Made by a program: the position numbers and the translations under genes
Notes under the pieces: generated by a model
Databases searched by the model: none
Told to the model about the DNA's origin: nothing
Seen by the model: the letters and a program-made list of their open reading frames with translations, nothing else
Shown here: one piece after another, positions 18,985 to 27,117 of the stretch
Layout of the letters: each line of letters opens with the position of its first letter
Numbering within the stretch: the stretch's first letter is position 1
Assembly (NCBI GenBank): GCA_903906135.1
Contig: CAIVJE010000111.1
Location: 1-35,380, forward strand
DNA: 35,380 nucleotides
Direction of reading: 5' to 3'
DNA from: an uncultured Verrucomicrobiota bacterium
GTDB taxonomy: Bacteria > Verrucomicrobiota > Verrucomicrobiia > Opitutales > Opitutaceae

Positions 18985-20403
18985 ATGCACTCTTCGGCTC
19001 CGGCCCTCATCGCTGACCCCTCGATCGACGGATCAGCGGTCAGGATTTCGACGACGAGCACACCAGAGACGCGCATCGCCCGCGCTTGGTTTAAATTCGC
19101 GATTGGTAGCTTAGTCTTGGCTGGTCTACTTTCACTCCTGCTCGTGGTGGGCCGCTTACCTTTTCTTGGTTGGTTATTCACTGATCCCCTTTTTTTTAAA
19201 CGAGCCTTAGTGGTTCACGTCGACTTGGCCATCGTGGTTTGGTTTCAAGCTGGCACCTTAGCTTTCCTGGGACTGGCGCTTGGCCCGCGCTTGCCGCGTG
19301 GTCTGACCGCAGTGTCCTTAGCTCTCGCCGCAACGGGCATCATTGGCTTGCTCGTCGGCGCGCTCATGCCCGGCGCTCAGCCGGTGCTCTCGAATTATGT
19401 GCCGGTCATTGATCATCCCATTTTCTTTGGCGGCCTCATCAGCTGGTTTGCCGGGGCGGGCCTATTTTTCATCCTCGCGTTCACCACGCCAGCTCCCGCT
19501 GGGTTGCAGACGCTCACCGCCGGCACCGTCATCGCGCTCCGCGGTTCGGCCGCCGCTAATGTACTCGCCTTGGTAACTTTTCTCGGGGCATGGCAAACTA
19601 CTCCGGCCGCTGCTCCCGCAATTTATTATGAATTAATTTTTTGGGGAGGAGGTCATGTGCTGCAAGCGGCCAATGTCGCTGCGATGCTCGGCTTGTGGCT
19701 CCAGCTGCTCCACCGCTGGTCGGGGCAGACTATTTTATCATCTACGGCGATTACCGCCCTCATCGCTGCCCTCGTGCTACCGCAACTCATTTTGCCGGTA
19801 CTGGCTTTTAGCGGCACGACAGCGAGCAGTTACTTTTCCATGGCCACGCACCTGATGCGCTGGACTATTTTCCCCGTTGTCTTGGTCGTGCTGTGCGTCG
19901 TGACGACGCACGTCTGGCGCCAACGCGCGGGGCTTAATTGGCGTGATTATCGCTTCATTGGTCTCGCCGGCAGCGCGACCTTAACCGTCTTAGGCTTTAT
20001 TCTCGGCTCGTTAATTCGTCAGTCGAGCACGCTCGTCCCCGGTCATTATCATTGCGCGATCGGCGCGGTCACGCTTGCGCTGATGGCCGCCGCTTATGAT
20101 TTATGTTCAGAGGTCGCGCCGGCTAGCCCCACGCCCGCTCCACCGCGCTATGCTCGACTGCAGCTGTTGCTTTTTGGCGGTGGCCAAGCGGTGTTCGGCC
20201 TCGGCTTTGCTTTAGCCGGCGCTTACGGCCTCGGCCGAAAACAATACGGCATCGACCAGCAGGTCCGCTCCCTCGGCGAGTACCTTGGCCTAAGTATCAT
20301 GGGCCTCGGCGGTCTCGTGGCGGTGGCCGGAGGAATTTTCTTTCTCGCCGTCATGCTTCGCCGTCTCGGCGCCTGGCCCAAACGCCCCACTTCCTTGATT
20401 TAA
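18985..20403 (+). CDS. Heme-copper oxidase subunit I-like protein, degenerate CuB site (paralog of 21134-22837)
   Basis: Polytopic. Retains heme-ligand-like VVHVDLAIVVWF and VPGHYH plus GGGHVLQAANV. The usual HH pair is TH (SMATHLMRW). Confidence 0.8.
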   Translation: MHSSAPALIADPSIDGSAVRISTTSTPETRIARAWFKFAIGSLVLAGLLSLLLVVGRLPFLGWLFTDPLFFKRALVVHVDLAIVVWFQAGTLAFLGLALGPRLPRGLTAVSLALAATGIIGLLVGALMPGAQPVLSNYVPVIDHPIFFGGLISWFAGAGLFFILAFTTPAPAGLQTLTAGTVIALRGSAAANVLALVTFLGAWQTTPAAAPAIYYELIFWGGGHVLQAANVAAMLGLWLQLLHRWSGQTILSSTAITALIAALVLPQLILPVLAFSGTTASSYFSMATHLMRWTIFPVVLVVLCVVTTHVWRQRAGLNWRDYRFIGLAGSATLTVLGFILGSLIRQSSTLVPGHYHCAIGAVTLALMAAAYDLCSEVAPASPTPAPPRYARLQLLLFGGGQAVFGLGFALAGAYGLGRKQYGIDQQVRSLGEYLGLSIMGLGGLVAVAGGIFFLAVMLRRLGAWPKRPTSLI

Positions 20404-20407
20404 TCTC

Positions 20408-20557
20408 ATGAATAACGAACCCAAAATCCATCCGTGGCAGAAGGTACTCGATAACCCTTGGCTGCTGCTCGTGCTCGGCGTCCTCATCCCCATTCTTTCC
20501 TACACCACGTGGGGCTGGATCGAACTTCTCCTCACTCCCCCGGCATTGCTGCCCTGA
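20408..20557 (+). CDS. 49-aa single-TM membrane protein, candidate small oxidase/NOR subunit (IIa-like)
   Basis: Translated by hand: MNNEPKIHPWQKVLDNPWLLLVLGVLIPILSYTTWGWIELLLTPPALLP*. Starts 4 nt after the upstream stop and ends 12 nt before the CuA subunit gene. Absent from the ORF track, apparently because of its length. Confidence 0.75.
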   Translation: MNNEPKIHPWQKVLDNPWLLLVLGVLIPILSYTTWGWIELLLTPPALLP

Positions 20558-20569
20558 CCCTTTCCACCC

Positions 20570-21121
20570 ATGAGCTTACGCCCCCTCACCGCCCCGTGGT
20601 TTCACGGTCCTGCTGGTCACGAAAAAATCTGGCTCGGTTGCGCCATCCTCTGGTGCTTCGTGATGTCACTGATGATGCCTTATTGGCATTTCCGCGGAAA
20701 ACAAAATAGCACGGGCGAAGCCTACACCGTTAAGCCCGCTGATTTTTTTGCGCGCACCGAAAAATTTGTCACAGCTAATCGGGTCGGGACTTTCAAAAAT
20801 CCGATCACGAATCCGATGATGCAGGAGCTGCCGCTGGTGGAACCACCGGCCGGCGGAGACGCCTATCTCATCGGGCGGATGTGGCAATGGTATCCCGCCC
20901 TGCGCCTGCGACTCGGGGAGACTTATCGCTTACACCTGTCGTCCCTTGACTTGCAGCACGGTTTCTCGCTCCAGCCGCTCAATATGAATTTCCAGGTGCT
21001 CCCTGGCTATGACCACGTGCTCACCATCACCCCGACCTCCAAGGGTGAGTTCACCATTGTCTGTAATGAATTTTGTGGCGCGGGTCACCACGCCATGACC
21101 GGAAAAATCTTTGTCGAATAA
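20570..21121 (+). CDS. Cytochrome c oxidase subunit II-like CuA protein
   Basis: One N-terminal TM plus a cupredoxin domain with the full CuA motif: LQHGFSLQPLNMNFQVLPG ... CNEFCGAGHHAM (CxxxCxxxHxxM). Confidence 0.9.
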   Translation: MSLRPLTAPWFHGPAGHEKIWLGCAILWCFVMSLMMPYWHFRGKQNSTGEAYTVKPADFFARTEKFVTANRVGTFKNPITNPMMQELPLVEPPAGGDAYLIGRMWQWYPALRLRLGETYRLHLSSLDLQHGFSLQPLNMNFQVLPGYDHVLTITPTSKGEFTIVCNEFCGAGHHAMTGKIFVE

Positions 21122-21133
21122 TCGCCTCCTCCT

Positions 21134-22837
21134 ATGTCAACTTCCTCTCATTCTCTCGCCGCTCCGGGCACGCCTGGTCGTGTGTGCGGTACCACTGGCC
21201 TCGGGGTTTGTCTCGACGCTCAACGCTTCATTAAACTCAACGCGGTCGTTGGCATTGTCTTTTTGCTGCTTGGGGGCATTGCCGCTTTACTGTTGGCGCT
21301 CACGCGTTGGCAGACCGTTCATTTACTGCCAGTTGACTGGTTTTATCGCCTCCTGACTTTTCACGGGATCAATATGTTGATCCTCTGGATTTTATTTTTT
21401 GAGGTCGCGATCCTCTATTTCGCCTGCACCACGCCGCTCAATGCGCGGCTGTTCTCGCGCAAGGTCGCGTACACTTCATTCGGCATGATGCTCACGGGGG
21501 CCGTCATGGTAGACTACATTATCATCGCCGGCCAAGCCGATGTGATGATGACCTCCTACCTCCCGCTCTTGGCGCATCCCCTCTTTTATCTCGGAATTAT
21601 CCTCGTGGCAGTGGGCACCTTGATTGGCGTGTTTAATTTCTTTGCCACGCTTTACGTGGCCAAACGGGATCGCTCCTATACCGGCTCCGTCCCGATCGTT
21701 ACTTTCGGCGCCACGGCCGCCGCGATCATTGCGGTGGTTACCTTGCTGCACGGCGCCGTGGTGATGATTCCCACTTTCACCTATTCGATGGGGTGGACAC
21801 CGCAACCCGATCCCGCCTGGTATCGCCTGATCTGGTGGGGCCTCGGCCATCAATCGCAACAGGTCAACGTCTGCGCCATGGTGAGCGTTTGGTATTTACT
21901 CACCCATATCGTAGTGGGCTCGCGCCCGATCAATGAAGCGGTCTGTCGAACCGCCTTCGTGCTCTATGTGCTCTTTATCAATCTCGCCTCGGCGCATCAT
22001 CTCCTGGTTGACCCCGGCGTCGGCGCGACCTGGAAAATCTGGAATACTTCCTACGCCATGTACCTCGCCGTGCTGGCTTCGATGGTCCACGGTTTTACCG
22101 TGCCGGCCGGCGTCGAAATCGCGATGCGCGAAAAAGGTTACACCAATGGCATCTTTGGCTGGGTCACCGCACTGCCGTGGAAAAATCCCGCGTTCTCCGG
22201 CACCGCTCTATCAGTCGTGATTTTTGGTTTCCTCGGTGGCATTACTGGGGTGACGCTCGGCACGCAGCAGATTAATATTATTGCCCATAATACGCTGCGC
22301 ATTCCCGGACATTTCCATGTCACCGTCGTCGGCGGCACCACGCTGGCCTTCATGGCTCTCGCCTACTATGTGATTCCTCTCATTTTTCAGCGGGACTTTA
22401 TTTTCCGTCGTGTCGCCCGCATCCAGCCTTGGTTGTTTGGTCTCGGGATTGTGCTGCTCTCATTCGGTATGTCATTTGCGGGCTCGATGGGAGTTTCCCG
22501 CCGGAGTTGGGATATCGATACGCAAGGCGTCTACGGCGCCGCGGCTCATCTTTGGCTCGGCGTACTCGGCATCGGCGGGGTACTCGCTTTTATCGGCCTG
22601 CTGATTTTTGCCCTGCTCTGTGTGGGCACCTTGCTCTTCGGAGAGAAAATTGAAGGCCGCGCAATGGCGGACTGGGGCACGCCTCCCGCTCTCGCCGGCA
22701 GTCAACCGGGCTCACTCGCGCATGACCATTATGCCACCAAGGGAACCATTGTACTGGTGCTTACCTTCCTTGCTTGTTTCGCCGTCTATTATTTTGCGAA
22801 CTGGAAGGCCCTCACGGATGTCTGGCCGGTCCGCTGA
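21134..22837 (+). CDS. Heme-copper oxidoreductase subunit I, probable nitric oxide reductase catalytic subunit (non-cNOR/qNOR type)
   Basis: Heme/Cu ligands TFHGINMLILW, WWGLGHQSQQVN, SAHHLLVDPG, PGHFHVTVVGG. The oxidase Tyr at GH+4 is replaced by Gln. Partnered with a CuA subunit, inside a nirK/RIC/FNR locus. Confidence 0.8.
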   Translation: MSTSSHSLAAPGTPGRVCGTTGLGVCLDAQRFIKLNAVVGIVFLLLGGIAALLLALTRWQTVHLLPVDWFYRLLTFHGINMLILWILFFEVAILYFACTTPLNARLFSRKVAYTSFGMMLTGAVMVDYIIIAGQADVMMTSYLPLLAHPLFYLGIILVAVGTLIGVFNFFATLYVAKRDRSYTGSVPIVTFGATAAAIIAVVTLLHGAVVMIPTFTYSMGWTPQPDPAWYRLIWWGLGHQSQQVNVCAMVSVWYLLTHIVVGSRPINEAVCRTAFVLYVLFINLASAHHLLVDPGVGATWKIWNTSYAMYLAVLASMVHGFTVPAGVEIAMREKGYTNGIFGWVTALPWKNPAFSGTALSVVIFGFLGGITGVTLGTQQINIIAHNTLRIPGHFHVTVVGGTTLAFMALAYYVIPLIFQRDFIFRRVARIQPWLFGLGIVLLSFGMSFAGSMGVSRRSWDIDTQGVYGAAAHLWLGVLGIGGVLAFIGLLIFALLCVGTLLFGEKIEGRAMADWGTPPALAGSQPGSLAHDHYATKGTIVLVLTFLACFAVYYFANWKALTDVWPVR

Positions 22838-22855
22838 GCTGCGGCCATAATCGCG

Positions 22856-23875
22856 ATGTCCGCCCCGGACCTCAGCACCTTGGGTCCAACGGCTCAGATA
22901 GAATTTCTGCCCGCCGCTCGCCGCGGTGGCCAAATGGCCACCGCCCGCTTTTTAACCGGGCCCGGCTTGTTAGTTTTTCTCCTGACGGCGCTCGTGAGTT
23001 ACGAAGGCTTTCTGCTGCTAACTATCTTTGGCCCGACCACGGGAAGTTGGCTGGGTGACTTCGTTCGCGATTTTCAACTATGGTGCTATCGTGGAGATCC
23101 GCGCACCGGAGGAGTTTCCTGGTTGGCGGTCTCGGTGATGATGGGCGAACCCCTGTTCGTAGTCGGCCTAGCCGCTCTGCTTTGGCGATCAGCTTTTACC
23201 CAATTAACTTCAATCCGGCCCTGGCAGGCCCACGGGCGCGCCGCCCTCGCGGGATTTGCCCTCATCGTGGGCTGCGCGGGTGGCTTAATGTATTACGCTC
23301 GGAATGATGCGATCCGCGCGCAAATTTTGCCGCCTTTCCCCGGCGAGCGCATTCGCGTGCACCTCGCACTCCCCGCGCTAACCCTGCTCGATCAAACCGG
23401 CACCCCCTTTCGCTTGGCGGATTTGCGCGGCGGCGTGGTGCTAATCACCGGCATCTATGCCGCCTGCACGACTGCCTGCCCAGAAATATTGCTCGAGTTA
23501 AAAAAAATCATGGCGGAATTACCTTCAGCAGAACGGGCAGAGCTGAGCGTGGTCGCGCTGTCGCTTAATCCGGAATATGAAACCACTGCGCTGATGAATC
23601 TCATCGCACAGGGCCACGGCTTTACCCATCCCGAGTTTCGCTATGCTACGAGCTCGTCGCCTGCGGCGATGCACGAAGCACTGACCAGTCTCCAATTTTC
23701 AGCGACGCGCAATCCACAGACCGGCGCGATCGATCACGCGAATCTTTTTCTCTTAGTTGATCGCGATAATCAAATCGCGTATCGCTTCACGCTCGACCCC
23801 CGCCACCGCGCGTGGCTGCGCTCCGCGCTACGAGACCTGCTTCGCGAGCGTCATGTCATCCCCACTGCATCCTGA
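22856..23875 (+). CDS. Multi-TM membrane protein fused to a C-terminal SCO-like domain
   Basis: About three N-terminal TM segments, then LRGGVVLITGIYAACTTACPEILLELKKIMAEL (CxxxCP) and IDHANLFLLVDRD. Confidence 0.8.
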   Translation: MSAPDLSTLGPTAQIEFLPAARRGGQMATARFLTGPGLLVFLLTALVSYEGFLLLTIFGPTTGSWLGDFVRDFQLWCYRGDPRTGGVSWLAVSVMMGEPLFVVGLAALLWRSAFTQLTSIRPWQAHGRAALAGFALIVGCAGGLMYYARNDAIRAQILPPFPGERIRVHLALPALTLLDQTGTPFRLADLRGGVVLITGIYAACTTACPEILLELKKIMAELPSAERAELSVVALSLNPEYETTALMNLIAQGHGFTHPEFRYATSSSPAAMHEALTSLQFSATRNPQTGAIDHANLFLLVDRDNQIAYRFTLDPRHRAWLRSALRDLLRERHVIPTAS

Positions 23876-25982
23876 AGTAGACTGCGCGATCCTCGCGGAA
23901 GCCATGGGACCGACGAACCCGGGGCTGGGTTCAGCCGCCCCACCAGAACCAGTCCGGGCGGCTCGCTTACTGGCGGCCGGCAATGCCGTGGCCACTCGGC
24001 TCGATACTTGGCTGGAACGTTGGTTTCCACGCGAACTCAACCCGCTCGCACAGCTCGGCCCTGCGGCGAATGTCATGCTTTTGCTCGCGACTTTTTCCGG
24101 AGTGTTCCTCCTAATTTGGTATTCACCGAGCACGCAATCAGCTTGGTCTTCGCTCGCCGATCTCGGCCCGCACTCGCTGGGCGGACTTATGCGCAGCATC
24201 CACCGCTACGCTTCTGATTTGCTAATGTTACTCGTGCTGGCCCATGCGCTGCGCACTTTGCTCGCGCGTAAATTTTCCGATGCTCGCTGGCTCGCCTGGG
24301 TCAGTGGCATCGCGCTGGTAGGCCTGATCTGGTTTATTGGATGGACCGGCTACTGGTTAGTGTGGGATGTGCGCGCGCAACTCCTCGCCCTTGATACCAT
24401 CCGCCTGGTGGATGTGCTGCCCCTTTTTGGCGAACCGATGCTCCGCCTGTTCACGGCGGATCACACGGTACCCTCTCTGCTTTTCTTTGTCGTATTTTTT
24501 TTACATATGGTCCTCCCCTTGGGCATCGCCGGAGGACTCTGCCTCCACCTCGCTCGCTTGAGTCGCTCGCCATTACTGCCCAACTGGCGCCTCGCCGTTT
24601 GGTTGATTGGCACGATTATCGTGGCCGCCCTGATTTATCCGGCAGTCAATGCCGAGCCTGCACACCTAACGGTTAAGCCGGATAATTTAAGAATGGATTG
24701 GTGGTATCTCTGGCCATTAACCATCACCGCGCGACTGTCTGGTGGGGGTATCTGGCTCGCTACTCTGCTCGCCACCGCTGGTTTGATGACCGTGCCTTGG
24801 TGGCTCGCCCGCGCACGGCCGCGCGCGATCTATCAAGCGACGGTAAATATTTCGCGCTGCTTCGCCTGCACCTTGTGTTCGCACGACTGCCCGTTTGGCG
24901 CGATTACGATGGTGCCCCGCACTGACGGTAAACCTTTCCCCTCTCAGGCCCAGATCGATGCCGACCGTTGTATCGGCTGCGGCGTCTGCGCAGGAGCGTG
25001 CGATACTCAGGGCATCGGACTTGCCTGGTTCGATGCGCAACAAGTCACCCGTGAGCTCGAAAACTTGATCGTGACGGCAGTTGCGCGCGGTACACCGACC
25101 GCCCTCGCCTTGGTTTGCGCCCAAGCGGATGGGGGCTGGGAATTATTTGCGGCCGCGACGTGGCAGCAGCGCTTACCCGGCTATCTCGTGCGCCCCATTC
25201 CTTGCGTTGGTTGGATCGAACCCAAACTGATCGAGCGGCTCATCAGCAAAGGAGCTACCGCCATCTTGATGGTTGGTTGCGGTTCGAGTGAGCCTTTTTG
25301 CCGCGAAGGCAATCAATGGCTGCCGGCGCGATTAAATGGCACGCGCGAGCCCGCTTTTCGTCCGCAACGGGCCGACCCGCGCAAAATGGCGCAGATTAAT
25401 TTTGATCCCGGGCAACCGCATTTACTCACCGCCGCAGCGATCGCTCTGCGGGAGCAAACGACCCGGCACAAAATACCACGGCCCTCGCATGGCCGAGTCG
25501 GCCTCATGGCTCTCGGCCTGAGCGGACTGCTTTTAACCGCGCTGCTCGTGGTGAGTGATGCTCCCTTTAAAAACCCAGCACCCGCGGCGGCAGAATTCAT
25601 TTTCTCCTTTCGGGCTTATGGCGAATGGGTGTCAGGCGCAGCCCTGGCCTTACCCAATCCCGCCCTCGATCAACGACCGGTGCACATGCGCACGGCACAA
25701 CCCACGCAACGCACCCGCTGGCCGGTCATCGTCCAACTGACCATCGATGGGCAGAGGCAGGAAAAAATTTTCCCGCCAAAAGGATTAAAGTCAGATGGCG
25801 CCTCCGTAGGCGAATTGCGAATTCTGCTTACGCCGGGACCGCATCAAGTCACCGTGCAGCTGCTGACCCAGCCCAAGCGAGAGACTGCGGGGAAAATCTG
25901 GTCCGCCTTGATTAATGCACGATCTAGACATCTCACCGTCCTCACCTTGGAGGCCAATCGCGGGTTTGAATTTGCGCCCTAA
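23853..25982 (+). CDS. Cytochrome b (b6-like) / 2x[4Fe-4S] ferredoxin / MvhD (FlpD)-like domain fusion protein
   Basis: Two HxxxxxxxxxxxxxH heme pairs (HRYASDLLMLLVLAH; HTVPSLLFFVVFFLH); CFACTLCSHDCP and CIGCGVCAGAC; MvhD-like PCVGWIEPKLIERLISKGATAILMVGCGSSEPFCREGN; an extra C-terminal TM plus domain. The start is moved to the internal ATG at 23853, overlapping the SCO gene by 23 nt. Confidence 0.85.
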   Translation: MSSPLHPEVDCAILAEAMGPTNPGLGSAAPPEPVRAARLLAAGNAVATRLDTWLERWFPRELNPLAQLGPAANVMLLLATFSGVFLLIWYSPSTQSAWSSLADLGPHSLGGLMRSIHRYASDLLMLLVLAHALRTLLARKFSDARWLAWVSGIALVGLIWFIGWTGYWLVWDVRAQLLALDTIRLVDVLPLFGEPMLRLFTADHTVPSLLFFVVFFLHMVLPLGIAGGLCLHLARLSRSPLLPNWRLAVWLIGTIIVAALIYPAVNAEPAHLTVKPDNLRMDWWYLWPLTITARLSGGGIWLATLLATAGLMTVPWWLARARPRAIYQATVNISRCFACTLCSHDCPFGAITMVPRTDGKPFPSQAQIDADRCIGCGVCAGACDTQGIGLAWFDAQQVTRELENLIVTAVARGTPTALALVCAQADGGWELFAAATWQQRLPGYLVRPIPCVGWIEPKLIERLISKGATAILMVGCGSSEPFCREGNQWLPARLNGTREPAFRPQRADPRKMAQINFDPGQPHLLTAAAIALREQTTRHKIPRPSHGRVGLMALGLSGLLLTALLVVSDAPFKNPAPAAAEFIFSFRAYGEWVSGAALALPNPALDQRPVHMRTAQPTQRTRWPVIVQLTIDGQRQEKIFPPKGLKSDGASVGELRILLTPGPHQVTVQLLTQPKRETAGKIWSALINARSRHLTVLTLEANRGFEFAP

Positions 25983-26013
25983 TTTATCCCAGCATAGGTT
26001 CTCATCGATTCTC

Positions 26014-26027
26014 TTGATCTGCATCAA
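26014..26027 (+). promoter_or_regulatory. Consensus FNR/DNR box TTGATCTGCATCAA; -10-like TACCTT at 26050-26055
   Basis: Exact match to TTGATNNNNATCAA. The -10 candidate starts 29.5 bp from the box centre. Confidence 0.8.
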
Positions 26028-26080
26028 AGCGGATCCGGCCACTGTCAACTACCTTAGCCACCTGCTCCTCGCTGCTCATC

Positions 26081-26323
26081 ATGAAGCCCATTATCTTTAA
26101 GAAATTTGATGTTCGGCCCCTCCTTGCGCGCGGTGAAGAACCCTTATCGCTCATTCGGGCGCGAGTTGATGCCCTAGCGCCAGGTGATGGCGTGACCATC
26201 ATCGCTCCTTTTATGCCTGCGCCGCTCATCGAGCTACTCAAAGGAGAAGGGTTTAAATCAACCATTGAACGCCGCCAAGATGGTGCTTGGGCCGTAAATT
26301 TCTGGCTCGAGCCGCTGCGTTGA
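26081..26323 (+). CDS. DUF2249 domain protein
   Basis: FDVRPLLARGEEPLSLIRARVDALAPGDGVTIIAPFMPAPLIELLKGEGF is typical of DUF2249. Confidence 0.82.
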   Translation: MKPIIFKKFDVRPLLARGEEPLSLIRARVDALAPGDGVTIIAPFMPAPLIELLKGEGFKSTIERRQDGAWAVNFWLEPLR

Positions 26324-26373
26324 TCGCGCTTTGAGCGCGACTTTATTCGCGAGCCTCCTTATCAGGCTAAGCC

Positions 26374-27093
26374 ATGCCGACGACGCCCCGCTCCGCCGAC
26401 TTTAAGCTGACCGGTCTCATCGGCACATTGCGCTGCTGCCATTTATTCTCGGGAGTGCCCGCGGAAGATCTGGCCGCCATTGCGGCGTTCACCACCGCAC
26501 TGACGATCCCGAAAGATGATTACCTTTTTCATGAGGGCGAAGCAGCCCGTGGTTTCTATCTGGTGCAAAGCGGTGCTTTTAATGTGCATCGAGTCAGTGC
26601 CGCCGGCAAAGAGCAGGTGATTCATATTTTTCGGGCAGGCGAATCTTTCGCTGAAACCGCCTTGGCCTCCACGACCGGCTATCCCGCCCATGCCCGCGCC
26701 GTTGAACCGAGTACTGTTTTATTGATTCCTAAAATTCCGGTGCTCGAACTCATCGGGAGACGCCCCGATCTCGCCCTGCGCATGCTCGGGTCGATGAGCA
26801 CGCACCTTCGCGTGCTCGTTGGCATGCTTGATGATCTCACGCTGAAAGACGTCGAGTCACGCTTACTCAACTGGCTCAACAAACACGGCAGCACCGCACC
26901 CCACGGAGTGATTAAGCTGCCCAGCACCAAACGGGTCTTGGCGGCAGAACTGGGTACCAGCAGTGAAACCCTGTCTCGGACTTTGGCTCGATTGCGCGCG
27001 CAAAAGCTGATCAGCGTCGCCGCTAAAACCATTACCGTGCATAATGCCGAAGCGCTCGTAGCCCAGCTACGCCGCAATTTAGGTGAAAGTTAA
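26374..27093 (+). CDS. Crp/Fnr-family regulator (DNR/NnrR-like, no FNR-type Cys cluster)
   Basis: cNMP-binding fold (DDYLFHEGEAARGFYLVQSGAFNVHRVSAAGKEQVIHIFRAGESFAE) and a HTH with the FNR-type E-xx-SR recognition helix (GTSSETLSRTLARLR). Confidence 0.88.
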   Translation: MPTTPRSADFKLTGLIGTLRCCHLFSGVPAEDLAAIAAFTTALTIPKDDYLFHEGEAARGFYLVQSGAFNVHRVSAAGKEQVIHIFRAGESFAETALASTTGYPAHARAVEPSTVLLIPKIPVLELIGRRPDLALRMLGSMSTHLRVLVGMLDDLTLKDVESRLLNWLNKHGSTAPHGVIKLPSTKRVLAAELGTSSETLSRTLARLRAQKLISVAAKTITVHNAEALVAQLRRNLGES

Positions 27094-27117
27094 AAACAGG
27101 CCCGATCCGCGCTAGGC

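Noticed and set aside
23757-23852. N-terminal extension of the cytochrome b fusion ORF
   Set aside because: Overlaps the SCO domain coding sequence. An internal ATG at 23853 gives a sensible short overlap.
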